From contig BGZK01001278.1 of the NCBI GenBank assembly GCA_005406025.1, forward strand, positions 1-64,000: a stretch of 64,000 nucleotides of DNA, written 5' to 3'. A model generated the notes under the pieces. That model was given only the letters and a program-made list of their open reading frames with translations. It did no database searches and was not told the DNA's origin. Position numbers and translations under genes: made by a program. Of the stretch, positions 34,405-46,693 are shown piece after piece. Positions within the stretch are counted from its first letter, which is position 1. Every line of letters begins with the position of its first letter. The DNA comes from Eumeta japonica. Taxonomy: Eukaryota > Arthropoda > Insecta > Lepidoptera > Psychidae.

Positions 34405-34800
34405 AACTTTTTCCCGCGGCTCCGCTCAATTAGACATAGAAAGAAATTATCGACCGATAAGACTGTCAATAAATATCCTGATCGATATCCCGTAATCGAT
34501 TACGATCGAAATCCTATTTTCGAGCCCAATTTGTTTCACTCGCGATTCCTATCGTGGTCGCTCCCGCTTTTAACTTCGATCCGGGCTTTGATATAAATCG
34601 GTTCCGATTTTGGTTCCGATTTCGTTCTTGGTCCCGCTTTCAATTCTGCTCTCGTTACTGCTCTTTATTACGGTACCGGGTCACGCTTTTGATTCTTATT
34701 TTGGTCCCGTAACCGATTTTGACTTTGGTTCCGTTCTCTATTTCGAGTCCTACCGATCTTAACTCTCAATTTTGTTCTCTATTTGGTTTACCATGTCACT
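34405..34800 (+). repeat. Dispersed repeat with quasi-hexameric core
   Basis: Opens with TTTCCCGCGGCTCCGCTCAA, then ATCGACCGAT. It is followed by about 250 bp of loose repeats of GGTTCCGATTTTG / TTTCGATCC-like hexamers. Same family as 8598-9935 and 38965-39200. Non-coding. Confidence 0.6.
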
Positions 34801-34807
34801 CATTCAA

Positions 34808-35586
34808 AGTTAATTAAAAAAATTGGCGAAGAGCATGTCGGATCATGGTCATTATAGGGTTCCGAAACCATTATTATAAAGAAGCACTACAGATGAAAAA
34901 ATACAAATGGAAATAGGGTAACAACCCTATTTCCATGTTTCCCGCACATAATAATTATAAGCACTGTAGTCGCCTATAAGTAGAAAAACAAGTTGATATG
35001 TCGACTATTACTAATAAACTAATGTAAATAAAATACATCAGCAAAAGAGCATATCTTCATGGCACTTACGTCCTTTTGTTCAGAAATGCAGTTTTTCAGA
35101 AATAACTCAAAAACAGTATATCCGACGATATTCAAAACAGTTTTCATTGAAAGTACTTATTAAGCATTATCTTCTTTATTTTTTTCATATTTCTTGGAGA
35201 TATATTTTAGAAAATAGAGTGGGGAGACACAATTTATGCAACTTTCGGAGCGATTATTTCTGAAATTATTCACGAAATCAGCAAAACTGCTTAAAAACCT
35301 TGGTGTTTTTAAAAGAACTCTCGAAATATGTACAACCCTTTGAGGTTTGCACAAAAAAAAATCAGCTTCTGTTACATGTATAAAGTGCCCCCCTAGAAAT
35401 ATTTTTATTTTTGTTATTTATCCACCAAACTAAGTAGCGGCTCATACAAGACACCTACTTTATAAATTTCATCACTATACGTCATATAGTTTTGGAATAA
35501 CATGCCTGTGACATATGGATGGACAGGCGGACAGACATAACTATAAGGGTTCTTTTTTACCAATTTGGCTCAGAACCCTAAAAAAC
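34808..35586 (+). repeat. Lepidoptera-type dispersed repeat, near full length (about 780 bp)
   Basis: Starts with TTAAAAAAATTGGCGAAGAG-like text and GGGTTCCGAAACC. Its body contains AATAACTCAAAAACAGTAT, ATATATTTTAGAAAATAGAG and GGGGAGACACAA. It ends with GGACAGGCGGACAGACATAA and GGCTCAGAACCCTAAAAA. These landmarks, with GGTTCCG near the start and GAACCCTAAAA at the end, mark a non-coding element very common in moths and butterflies. The 64-codon minus frame 35160-35354 lies within it and is not a gene. Confidence 0.72.
34907..34936. repeat. 13-bp perfect hairpin inside the repeat
   Basis: ATGGAAATAGGGT and its exact complement flank the loop AACA. Confidence 0.9.
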
Positions 35587-36159
35587 TACAAACATAATTA
35601 TTTTTCATCTTTATATGTGGTTTAAACGTTAAATTTGATATATGTAACTTCAATGGTTTCGATTTTCCATACTTACACCCCCTTCCTTAGCGGTTGCTCA
35701 CTATCAAATTATTGATTAATTTGAAGAATGATATGTAAAAAAAACTATTAAAGGAAGCTGTGAGTAAAATTTGACTTTCCTCGTTCCAGTAGTTTTGGCT
35801 GTGTGCTGGCTTGTGAGTCAGTCAGTCAAGTTCTCCTTTAATATACGTGGTTTATAATATACGAATAACAAAATTGAAATCAACGTTATCTATTGGACAA
35901 AATGATCAATTTGCACCATTTCTATAAAATATTGACACAGGAAGATTAAAATTGCAATTATATTACTAGTAATTTAATTCTTTGAAAAATTGATTTTTTG
36001 AATAAAAAGGTCGTTTAACAGTGTATTAAAGACATGTATGTACAAGTATATCTTTTTAACCATTTGTTAATTCTCATAAAAGAGCTTTAATAATAAAAAT
36101 AATAATAAACTATTAAAAATATTTGCGAAAAACTATTGTGGCGAGTTTTAAAAAATTTC

Positions 36160-36480
36160 GACACAATACATTTCATTGGTTTTTAGGATTTCCGTCTGTC
36201 GGTCTGGCTGTGCATTTGATTGCGAATTCCACAAAAATTATGGATTTAAATAGAAGTTGATGAACTTTGGTAAGGTAATAATAGTTCTTAACTCGGAATC
36301 GTACATGGGATATTTTTTATACATTTTCGGTGCAATATTTTGTTTTGCATTATGTATAATTTAAACACAACCGCAATCATAGAATCGAGATCGAGATAAA
36401 TAATTTTTTTCATGTTTAGTATCGATTAAACATGAAAAAAATATTTATTGTCCGCTCGAGCGAAGCTGCGAGCGAATGCT
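36160..36480 (-). repeat. Dispersed repeat, reverse copy (start motif at right)
   Basis: On the minus strand the right end reads TTCGCTCGCAGCTTCGCTCG, a form of the CCCGCGGCTTCGCTCGCG start of the repeats at 8598 and 34405. The left part has a SINE/LINE-tail-like word (TTTCCGTCTGTCGGTCTGG). Non-coding. Confidence 0.5.
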
Positions 36481-36639
36481 ACCTAGTACTAATACATACT
36501 AAGTAATGCATAAATACTATTCATTTTATTTCTTAGAATGAATTTTGTTCATCTCACAAAGATAAAGCCACGAAACAGAGGGCTTTCATTAAAAAATCTA
36601 TTAATATAGACATTTACGCTCGGCAAGTGTAACTTATTT

Positions 36640-37130
36640 ATTTGCGAAGGCTTTCACGTGGAACGAACGCAAAAACCTTTCTTTTTTTTTTCCCCCCCTA
36701 ATACTCTCTCACGAAATGTGTCAAAGAGGCCTCTCTGTATTTTCTGCTCTCCCGGGCCGGCGACGCGTGAAACAAACGTGGGCGTGCAGAAAAAAAAAAA
36801 GAAAAAGAGAAGAAAGAAGTTGTTTTGCATCCAAAAATTCGTCGTACGGGGGCGCTTCTCGCAGATGGGCATAGTGAGATTATTGAATTTCACCAACATA
36901 ATCCAGCAGACGCCAGCTGCGGCCCGCTCGGCCTGATCATCGCCCATTCCTCTATTTACTCTGTCCGAGTGCGCTCGGATAATGGTGCATTTATTAAACG
37001 GGGACGCTTCCTTATTAAAACTGGGATTTTGAGGGTGGCCCTCGTAGACTCATACTTCACCGCGGTAAATTGCTACTTCGAACATTATCGTGATCTATGC
37101 GGTGAACTGGAGACGGTTAAAAATTAGACT
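36640..37130. promoter_or_regulatory. GC-raised islet with 100-codon open frame
   Basis: About 480 bp with many CpGs. A plus-strand frame of 100 codons (36825-37127) and overlapping frames on both strands (36654-36947) are present, but no known domain appears. The shadowing frames suggest non-coding sequence that happens to lack stops. AT-rich homeodomain-like words (TTTATTAAACGG, CCTTATTAAAACTGG) occur in its right half. Possible conserved non-coding element; an exon is less likely. Confidence 0.3.
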
Positions 37131-37139
37131 TCCTCTTTA

Positions 37140-38205
37140 TTGATCGCTTTTCTGCAAGTCGCTTCGCCGACAATTATACGTGTTGCTCATAATAATGAAA
37201 TGAATTTGGATTTAGCTAATGAATGGAAACGGCAATCTTTTTTCGTATTAAAATTTTTAGTAAAAGTTTTTATTGACATTATAAAGAATATGATGAATGT
37301 CCTTAAGCGAGCTATCCGTAACTAACGACTTTGGCCGTTTGTGGTACTCACAGAAACAAACGAACCGTACGCTGCCTGTATTTACAAGCCGTTAAAGCAC
37401 ATAAGCAGACATTGTATACTCGAGATTAGAATGCGTAAGCGCCACTGAATGATATAATTTTTTTTAACATTTAACAAAATGTTGAAACTGTATTTAAATA
37501 AAGTAAGCCTTAAACTAATTTAGTATAAATTTCATTACTACTACGTGTGTTTTAGTACCATTTTGTGCAGCCCAAAGGTTTTTTGACTGTCATTTTGTGA
37601 TTTATTTGTATCAAATAAAATTAGATATACATTGCTTTGGAAATTGTTCAAAACTAATAAATATTTGAAGAGTTTTATTACATTTGTTTTCTAAGATTTT
37701 ACTTCAATCTAGATATAGATAAGTTTCTTCGTTATAAATTTTTCAAAGATGCTGCGCCTAAAACCAAATTTGTGTATAGATTGTGTGTATTAGATAAATA
37801 TAGAATTTTTTAATATGTACCTGTCCATTTCTTCATTATTTCGTGTTAGTTATTGTGAAGAAAAATTTTCTTTTCAAGGAGTGGTAGTCGCAGAAAATAT
37901 AATGTATTTTAAATGATGTGTCCTATGAAATTAGGACATATTGAATTTTAAGGAAAATTAAATTATTTTTATGTTATCATTCTCACAAATCTACGTATTT
38001 ATCAATTACGTAATAATATTTTGATAATCTTACTTACTATCGGAAAAACGTCTGAATAAACAAAATAAACTAGAAAAAGGGCTATCTTTGAAATGTCTTT
38101 CATACGAATCGAATTGGGTTACGTTTTTCCCCACAGAAGAAAATAAACTTTCGTTTTTATACATCGACAAACAGATACACATGGAAATATATTAAAAAGA
38201 AATTC
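37140..38205. other. AT-rich sequence, nothing recognised
   Basis: No gene or repeat supported. Confidence 0.55.
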
Positions 38206-38209
38206 ACGT

Positions 38210-38560
38210 TATAACTTCCTCGTAATCCGCGAACAACACCGCGATTATGATTATAACAAAATTTCCGACATCGCTACATCCACGTACGATCACCGAAGGC
38301 GCACCACGCGCTTAATACATATAGAACTCCTTATACAAGAGGCTATTGAGCAATCATTTTCGTCGTGGGCGCCCGTTCGGCCGATAGAAATAACGGCGAG
38401 GTGAAGGCTGATAAAGTCCATTATGTCTGTGTCAATTCATTCCATTTGAATTGGAGGGATCGCGAGCCCCCGCAAGTTTCCGCACATTAGCCGCCCGCCC
38501 CCCGCCCGCCCCCGCCGCCGCCCGGCGCTGTTCAATGGCTCGGACACTGGTCGATTATAG
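38210..38560. promoter_or_regulatory. GC-rich islet with homeodomain- and C/EBP-like words
   Basis: It contains CGATTATGATTATAAC (homeodomain-like), TTGAGCAATCATT (C/EBP-like), an imperfect palindrome ATTCCATTTGAATTGGA and a dense C-rich run (CCGCCCGCCCCCCGCCCGCC, 38489-38508). The overlapping 69-codon plus frame is Ala/Pro-rich by composition. Regulatory role inferred. Confidence 0.32.
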
Positions 38561-38744
38561 ATTTATGAAGCTTTCAGGATACGCTGAACTATCAAAACCG
38601 AACAAATTGTATGTTACTCTCTCTTTGAGTGATGCGTTCCTTCAACGGCGCGACTTGTAAATAATGAAAGTCTTCGGGATATAGATTTTGTCATCGTACA
38701 CCTGAGCTATATTATCCCAAGACATTTATGTTTCTGGACGTTGA

Positions 38745-38955
38745 ACAGGTGGCCACGAAGTGGACAGTGCATCGCTCTTGAACTAGACAGCACCGAGTTC
38801 AAATCCCGGCCGATAACTATTAGTTAAAGTCCGATCAAATCATTTAATTATCTATCGTCGGTCAAGTTCGTTGTCACCACGCCGATAATGAGGATAATCT
38901 GCATCGGGCCAATGGAAAGGCTAAGATCTAAGGTCTTTATCAGCAAAAAGTAAAT
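38745..38955 (+). repeat. tRNA-derived SINE
   Basis: The head carries a split RNA polymerase III promoter: an A-box-like TGGCCACGAAGTGG (38749-38762) and a B-box-like GAGTTCAAATCCCGG (38797-38811), spaced as in a tRNA gene. The cloverleaf is not intact, so it is not a working tRNA. The body continues with CGGTCAAGTTCGTTGTCACC and ends near 38950 in an A-rich stretch (CAGCAAAAAGTAAATAC). Confidence 0.58.
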
Positions 38956-38964
38956 ACATAGAAT

Positions 38965-40015
38965 TCGCTTTTCCCCGCATATATGGAGAGTTTTTCATTT
39001 TTTATGTCGAGCGATGGTACTATCATTGATACCGGTTCTGATCCTATTTTCGATTTAAGTTCCGGTTTCAACATTATTTACGATTCTGCCGTGTTCTCTG
39101 TTACGATCCTGCGTCTCTAGTTTTTCTGTTCGCGCGATAACTCTCTATTCCGATATCGCTTTCGATACCGGTTCTGATTTCATTAAATTATTCCGCAGCG
39201 ATGCACTAATGGGAAGTATAAAGTATCGTGCACATATCTCGGAAAATGTTCTATTTGTGTGATAAATTTCATATAAATCCGTCGGCCTTTTAATATGTAT
39301 TGAAATGTAAACAATCAACAATTGTCACAAAATATCCCATTTAATAAGATATTGCAACACTGACAAAATGAAAATCGTAAAACCTCGTGGTTTCTTTTAG
39401 TTAAGTCTTCCCTTTTTACCATTAAACCTTTACTATTCGTAACTGAGTTGCAATAAGATTATTGGCACTCTCTTACTCTCGCTTTAGCTCTTCTTCACTG
39501 TTTCACGTCATATCTCTCCCCTCCCCCCATCTTAATTCTCAACATCTACCCATGACGAAGCACCGTCTCTAAGAAAAACAAACCAATAAACATGATTCAT
39601 AAAATAGAGAAAAACTAATAGCTATAAATCGTCTATTCATGTTATAGATCAACATATAAAATTTCCTGAAAATAAACTAAAAAAGAGTAACCTATATGTA
39701 ATTTGACAATGAGTTCTATCAGGTCATTAAATTTTGTCAAAATTGGTTTTAAATTATAAGCAGGCATGCAGACAAACGGTTTATGTATTAAAAATGGTGT
39801 GCTCTCTTAATACAACAAACTTCATTAAAATCAATCCAATTTTATTGGATTATGAGAATACAAACGTACAAATAGACAAACAAACGAAAAGTATTCTTTG
39901 TGCGATCCCTGATGTTAAACTACCTTTGTGACAAATTTCATTAAAATAGGTGCAATTTTTGGGTGTGAAGCACACCTGGTAGAAAGATAGACAAACTTTC
40001 GTATTAAGTATGAAT
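38965..40015 (+). repeat. Dispersed repeat, composite copy
   Basis: The left part (38968-39200) is a quasi-hexameric block (GATACCGGTTCTGATCC repeated, loosely). The middle (39460-39560) reads CTTACTCTCGCTTTAGCTC and CCCCTCCCCCCATC and matches 59690-59760. The right part holds three retro-tail modules of the type TTTCATTAAAAT.GG/TCAATTTT...ACAAACAAACG, ending GATAGACAAACTTTCGTATT. The 65-codon frame at 39734-39931 is inside the tail modules and is not a gene. Confidence 0.55.
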
Positions 40016-40019
40016 TTTT

Positions 40020-41075
40020 CTTTGTAGTAAATTATTTATGCCATTATATAAATAATAAATTGAAATTGTATACCCTTATAATCTTGACGAAGGTTTTACA
40101 TGAGCTTCAAAATAAAGGATTCATGATTAATTTAAGGCTTTGTATAATTTTTATAAATATTTGAAACTGTTGGATCTACCGACTGTTCTCAGAGTTTTCA
40201 GCTTGTACGATGTACGAAATTTAAGAGCTAAAAATGAAGAAAGGTTTTAATTACGATAACGTTGGTATTATTAACGCGTACAAGAATTAGTTGAAAAAAA
40301 ATTACAATAAATTGAGTTACGTTATCGAAAAAAGTTGGACTATTTTTGATAAACTATTTTAGAAACTGAGATTTCTACACAATATTTTTACTTGTATTGT
40401 GCCTTATTTTCTGGGTAATGACATATATCTAAATGGGTAAGGTCCAGAACAATAATTTTCCTTTTCGTTCCTATTCTGATTGAGTTTCCATTATATTATC
40501 GGTACAACTTGCAAGTTATATAAAACATAATAACGTCCCACTATGATTTATATAACTTTGTTGCGTCGCATCCATGATCGTTCGTGTACGGAAGTACCAC
40601 GCGGCCTGCGAGATTGAGGTGGTGCTAGTACCTACGTCTAGACGGAATTTGAAAACCATCACCGAATAAAAAAACAACAGAAAATAGTAGAAACCGACTT
40701 AATGAAAGTCAAATAGTGGTAGAGAACCCTCGGTGTGTAGTTGGACTCGCGCTTAACCAGATTTCAAACTTCAATAATTAGCAATACCAAAGTTAGCTTC
40801 TACATTTGCGTTAAGGGGCCTGATGTTGCGAATAACAGCTAGCACGCTCTCTTAAGCTTTCCCTTATAGTCACAAAAAATGTCAGAAATATCCTTATGTC
40901 TATTTCAAAACGAATCGAGAGCAGTTAATAAATGAAATAAAGTGGGCGGTTGTTCGGTGGACGAATGAAATTCGACAAAAAAAAGTCACAAGTCCCCGAG
41001 CACGGTTTACAAAAAAAAAAAAATAATAAAGTCGCCACACATATTTTCCCGTAAAAGTTAAGGGAATCATATATT
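40020..41075. other. No gene recognised
   Basis: AT-rich. 40560-40760 has slightly raised G+C and may hold an old dispersed repeat, not identified. Confidence 0.45.
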
Positions 41076-41079
41076 AATG

Positions 41080-41190
41080 CAGCGCGCGGCCCGAGACCGC
41101 GAGGGACCGATCGGGGCGCGGCGTTGGCGAAGTTTGCTAGACGCTTTTTGCGGAAATGTAAATTAATTACTAACTCCCGCATTAGATCAC
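41080..41190. promoter_or_regulatory. GC-rich islet
   Basis: A short core (GCAGCGCGCGGCCCGAGACC, GATCGGGGCGCGGCGTTGGC) followed by AAATTAATTACTAAC, a homeodomain-like AT word. The 119-codon minus frame over it (40925-41284) has no domain. Confidence 0.27.
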
Positions 41191-41199
41191 GCCGTTTTG

Positions 41200-42155
41200 T
41201 AGTTTGATGAAGTTTATAATTATTCTTGGCATATGCACATCTGAAATATAGACATTTATCATATGGTGGAAAATTAATTTTCACATTACATAATTTAATG
41301 TTTTGATAATGATAGCGATGTGCATTTATCGATGATACATCTGTTTAATATTATGTTGAAAGAAAAAGCCGGCACGTACCATAAAATTTGATTTTTTATA
41401 TAAAACTATTTTAAAAACTCAAATAATACTCGCGGTATTTTATAAAACATGCATTTATATTCATTCGGATATATCTGCCTAATGTCAATGAATGATAAAT
41501 ACAAACTGTCAGGAGATTATTTTATTTATAGGATCTAGTTGCCGAATGATTAAAAAAATGCAATTTCACAATATTGTCACCGATTACTTATCGGTTTTCA
41601 GTACACGGGATCTTGAATTCGATAACTGAAGCCATACAAGTATGTTTGATTGATTCGTTCTCAAATACCTGCTTAAGCAATTTATAGCAATTCAGTCAGA
41701 TATGAACAACATTCAAGTTTCTCGTTTTTCATTACCCTCGTGGCCTATGAATGAATCCCGACACAGATCAACTTCTTTCTCTACTTTTTTTTCTCGAAAT
41801 GACTAACATTTAATTAAAATTAAGATTAACTAGCATTTAAATTTTAAATCTTAAACAGAATCTAGGCTCCCGGGCCACAGCACGGAGGCCTCACATGCTA
41901 TCTATATAACTCAGTTATTAAAATATCCATTTACAAACAAAGTTTATTGCAGACAAAATTCATTTGTACCACACCGCGTGTGACACATATTAGAGGCCTT
42001 TTGATGAATGGCCTTAGTTTCTATATTTTCTATTATTTGTAATGTATAAACGTATATACTTAGTTATAACGGAACAACACGACAAATACGCGGAACCATC
42101 CGAACCGCCAATAATGGAAAGCGGGCTTATACACAATAAAGGAAATACTCCGCGC
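41200..42155. other. AT-rich sequence, nothing recognised
   Basis: No supported feature. Confidence 0.55.
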
Positions 42156-42159
42156 TTAA

Positions 42160-42530
42160 GAATATAAAGGGAATGAATACGATCGCCGTCAAGGAATTCC
42201 ATACGGAGGGACTGCGCGTTAGCGGCACGAAAGGGAATTGTTTCCGTCGCACGTCGTGCGATATTCAAAAAGAAATCGCACCGACACGACAGTGTCGGGG
42301 CGCAGACGGCGGATGGATACTTATTGGAAATGTACCCATCGGCACGGAAATATATCGGACGTATGAATGAAACTCTCATATGAATAAGACAAAGGGGCGA
42401 CCCTCGATATGTTATCGTATTCGGGCCGGAGTTCCCGCATCAAACGATTCTGTTCCGATTTATAGTTGACGTCGTCGGGTTTCCGATGGGAACTGACCCA
42501 CGGATCACACATCGCCCAAACTTGCGAGTT
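42160..42530. promoter_or_regulatory. GC-raised islet
   Basis: About 370 bp with many CpGs and mixed GC/AT words, including a 7-bp hairpin (CCGACAC-GACA-GTGTCGG, 42281-42297). Overlapping frames occur on both strands (121-codon minus frame 42014-42379, 65-codon plus frame), none with a domain. Possible conserved non-coding element. Confidence 0.3.
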
Positions 42531-42534
42531 AATA

Positions 42535-45435
42535 ACTGTGTTGTTAACGATGCTTAGTTAAGCTCGAACACTCGGGTAATTTGAGATCTTATTTGGAAAG
42601 TTTAGGGTTGTCAATGATTCAAAATTATTTTTGTCTGTAAGAAAACTCAGCTAAACTTGAACTATCCCTTGTCTATTTTTCTTTGTTACTACAATATATA
42701 AAATTATAATAGACAGTAAAGGAGGCCCAGCCTGTTTTTGTTAAAAAAAAAGTATATTTTTCTCCCTTCCTCTTATAGGAAGGAGCCTATGTCTTAATTT
42801 GTAGCTAGTTATGATTTTTAGAACCAAACATCTCGTTGTTTAAATTAAAAAAAAATCTGTGGTGATTTCCTTAATCCGCACTAGATTATCTTCGAGAACT
42901 GAAGTTTTAAGCCCCTCGATCTCAAATATAAAAATTGTGGGAAGGTATACCTCGGTAGTGATTAAAACCAGTTACATACATTTAATGTAAATTACTGTAT
43001 TTTAAATGTTAAATAAACTAACCACAATGAAAAATATATGTGCATAGCTCTCCATACATGTCAGTATGGATTGATGTCTGTTAACGACAGTTGTCCCAAA
43101 TGCAATGGTAATAACGTCTTTGACCGAAGGCTTAAAGTAATTTCCAAAATTAAGAATCGTATCGCGTTACGTTTTTTTATCAAAATCGAGCATCAATCAC
43201 TTAGCAACCACCATTCTAAACATACATACAGGGATAAGATTTGAAATGGATATTTGTACCAAAATCTGAAAACCTGGATTGATTATGAGAGCGCGGTCAG
43301 GTTTTAGATACAGGTTTTAATGAAATTCGAACTCGCGATCAAGATTTGAGATAGATATATTACTAATTTAGACCAAGTCTATGTTAGTAATATATTTTTC
43401 TCTTCTCCACTTTTAGCCTCAATGTCTTCCCATTTCTTTCCTTTTTCAGGAAAAACTGATGAATAACATCCATAAATATTTTTTTATTCTTAGGTACATA
43501 CATTATGTGGAACTCTGTATGTTGTTTTTTATAGTTTTCATAGTATATAATTATAGAATACTCAGATAAACAAGTTATCATAATTTTATTTTCGATACGA
43601 TGCACTAAAGGTGTTACTCATAAGAATCTTAGTTTATTTATTGTCATTAAATATGTACTATAACCTGGTTAAATGAAGTATTATTACTCTAAGAAAATCA
43701 TTTAAGTATACCAGTGGCTTACGAGCGATAAGCGCTCAGTCTACCAGAGATGCAAACAGAAAACGTTGTATTTTATATAGGTAGACACCTGTCTTTATGC
43801 GGAGACGGGGAAACAAATAAAAAACTAAATGCAACTAAGTAGTTTTTGATGTTTTAAGTTGAAGATTGGTGACCCTGAAATTTTAAATAAAGCCGAAATT
43901 TAAGATGACTGTCACTTGATGTCACAATTTCATATGAGACGGTGGTGGTTATTATTTTACACGTACAAAAGCTTTTATGTAAAAATATTATTTCGCCAAG
44001 GAATATGAGTAACGTATTCTCTACTTACAAAATCTTAGTTTAATAATTTTGTTACCTGAACGTTAATTTTCCAAGTAACGCTTAATCTAATATTTCTTAG
44101 AATGTCGTCTAATAATTGTTATAGACACTCCGGTATGTTTAATACCTTAACTTAATGGCTCTTTTCAGAATACTGAGGAATGTCCAAGAACAGCTATTAA
44201 TTTGTTCTTCTTAGCAAATATTTCCCTAACGAAAATCCCTCTTTTTATTATTTTTGTTTTCAGTAACGAATCACATTCGTTTTTTATTTCTGTAATGGAA
44301 GATTGGAAATGTTTTCCCGATACCACTATAATGTTATTATCTGGATTTAGGAGTATAACGAAATCGAATTCAATCAAATAAAATTTATCATTTTTAGTCA
44401 ATGTCTATAATAAAACTTAAGCTAATCTAACGTAAGTCATGTTATTAAAAATTTGTTCTGTGTATAAAACAATAGAATCTATTAATTGTCCTAAATATTA
44501 ATGTTCTAACATGATCTTTTTGCATTACGTCTTCTTTTAGACAAAAAAAATACTTAAAGTTACTAATTTGAACATAAATCTAGGACACGATTTTTTACGC
44601 CTAGTAGTTATTTATTTCTCAAATAAGAGTTAATAATAATGCATAAAAAAAAATTAAACAAGAAATTATTCATGTTTGTAGGAAATATTAGATTTTTAAA
44701 AGCAATAGGCGTGTATATTCGTTATCACACTTTCTTATATACTACGAAAATTTAAGGAAAAAACGAGTTTGTGATACACTACGGAATGAGAACCAAAGTC
44801 ATTAAAACTTGAAAAGGAGACTGCATTTTATTTTGTCTGCATTTGCAAAGTGCAAATAGACATAAAGGGCCTCCGTAAAAAAATTTATAGAAAGTACTTG
44901 AAGCTTATACTACTGGAGTATATAGTATACACTCATGCCTATTTCCTAGATGGCTGAGACTATAGATTTCCACATGTTACGATCTTAACATGTCTCTCTT
45001 GCTTCACTGATATCTATCAAGCTTTGCATGCGAGGTCGTCGATTTCGGATGCTCTGAGCAGCTATATTAGGACTATAACAATAAAGCCTCCACGAGATGC
45101 TCAGATCTTTATGTTAATATTGCGGCTGCGCACAAAAGCATTATAACTCCCATTTGCAGCTAAGTAACACTCACATGGATCCCATATTATTAAAACTTCT
45201 ACAATATATTGCTGCTTGGAAAATTATAAAATACTTCATTTACATTATAACAAAAAATTAGTTCTTCTAGCTCCTTTATTCACTATATAATTGATTATTC
45301 AACCACCTAAGAGTAAAGGTTAGTTCGACTGTCAGTTGCCATATATTGTCGTATTTAGAAGTACCCACAGCCAAAATTAATTTGTAGTACTTAATTGTCT
45401 CGATGACGTTCATGATTATTTAAAACCGGTCTCGT
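42535..45435. other. No gene recognised
   Basis: AT-rich, with small frames at 43038-43244, 43384-43605 and 44165-44401 that show no domain. 44930-45110 is less AT-rich and reads like part of a dispersed repeat (CATGTTACGATCTTAACATG is a 20-bp imperfect inverted repeat), but it could not be assigned. Confidence 0.45.
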
Positions 45436-45439
45436 ATTC

Positions 45440-45640
45440 ACGCTGAGCGTACACTGACACCATATTCAAAAAGTCACTGGCATTGAAAAGACTTATGATT
45501 CAAGTTGCAACACGAGGTTTTTCGCAAACGAGATGCACGCAAGCTTCTACGTCGCGTTCGCCGTGAAGGAAGGTAAGGGAGCCGCAAGGGAATTAGCTGC
45601 GGGGGGAACAGTGGAGTGGAAAAAATATACCGGTTAGTTC
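45440..45640 (+). other. GC-raised segment with possible small coding exon
   Basis: An open frame runs 45458-45637 on the plus strand with an internal ATG at 45533. The 13 codons after that ATG (MHASFYVAFAVKE) mostly end in G or C, unlike the background. They are followed directly by AAG|GTAAGG, a near-consensus splice donor (GT at 45573). This could be a short first coding exon. The peptide is not one I recognise and the signal is short, so a GC-raised non-coding element is equally possible. Confidence 0.2.
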
Positions 45641-45644
45641 ATTA

Positions 45645-46690
45645 ATAATTAGCAGAACTTATTTATTTTTCTGGTAAATAGTCTGACTGATTAATAAATA
45701 ATATTTGTTGTTACTTTTAATAAGTTTATTGCAATTAGAAAATGATACTTTTTGACGGAAAAAGTGGAGCTTTACTTATTGTATAACGTATTTTCTGCTA
45801 GGTTTGGTTCCAAGGAGGCGAAGAGTTTTTTTTTTAATATTGTGTTTAATTTAAATTTTCTTTTGGATCTGACCAACTAAGCTAGGCCTTTTTCTATTTT
45901 TATTTGATTATTCTTTCAGTAGAACCCTCGCAGTAGGATAACCTTTATCTATTTACTTTGAGATCGTGAGTATGCTCTCTCAGAATTCGCGACAATATGA
46001 CACGATCCTGTGGGGTCCTCTAACCGAGAAATGATTAAATTCTGATATAAATGAACTTATTACATTTCAAATATATGGATAATTAAGATTTATATAAAAG
46101 AGTCCAAAATTCTGTATCTATGTCTAGGTTTACTATTTAGGATACAATAATGGTTTTTACGCTAAAAGAAAATTTTAAGATAACGTTAAGGTGTTAAGGG
46201 TAAACGCGACACATCGATTTCGTGCAAATTTATTTCGTCGTTCGTTTTGATTCTATAATGAAAATAAATTCACAACTAACATTAAAAAAAATTCAAAAAT
46301 ATGAATTTCGTTACATGATTTCGGAGATATAAGATCAATTACTTTAGAAATATTTAATTTTAAATTTTATGAAATATATATGTGTGTGTGTATTGTTTGA
46401 CCGCAAATTAGCATTTGGGACAAAATTTAATATTTTTCTGACATACAGCCGAACAGCGCCATCTATCGACACTTTAGTTTGTTGTAATCGTTTCGAACCA
46501 TCTTAATATTAAATATTTTAGCAAGGAAGTCTTCTCCAAAGAAAGACAGCTCGCAGGATTTTATAATCATATTTTAGAACTCCGCGTCAGGAGGAGTGAC
46601 ATATAAAAAAATGTAGGTTCCACGACAAGATAACATAATCACGAAATGTAAATTCTTTATATTTTACGTCCGAAAAGTAAAATGTGAGAT
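45645..46690. other. AT-rich sequence with one CTCF-like site
   Basis: No gene. CAGCGCCATCTATCG at 46454-46468 contains the insect CTCF core in reverse. (TA)/(TG) microsatellite text lies at 46375-46395. Confidence 0.5.
46456..46465 (-). promoter_or_regulatory. CTCF-like motif
   Basis: GCGCCATCTA is the exact complement of TAGATGGCGC, the fly CTCF core. The same word also occurs in dispersed insect repeats, so binding is uncertain. Confidence 0.35.
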
Positions 46691-46693
46691 ATA

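Noticed and set aside
38790..38815. B-box-like word as a functional tRNA gene
   Set aside because: Acceptor and anticodon stems do not fold into a cloverleaf and the sequence continues into a SINE body.
42014..42379. 121-codon minus-strand frame
   Set aside because: Overlapped by an open plus frame, no domain, located in a GC-raised islet.
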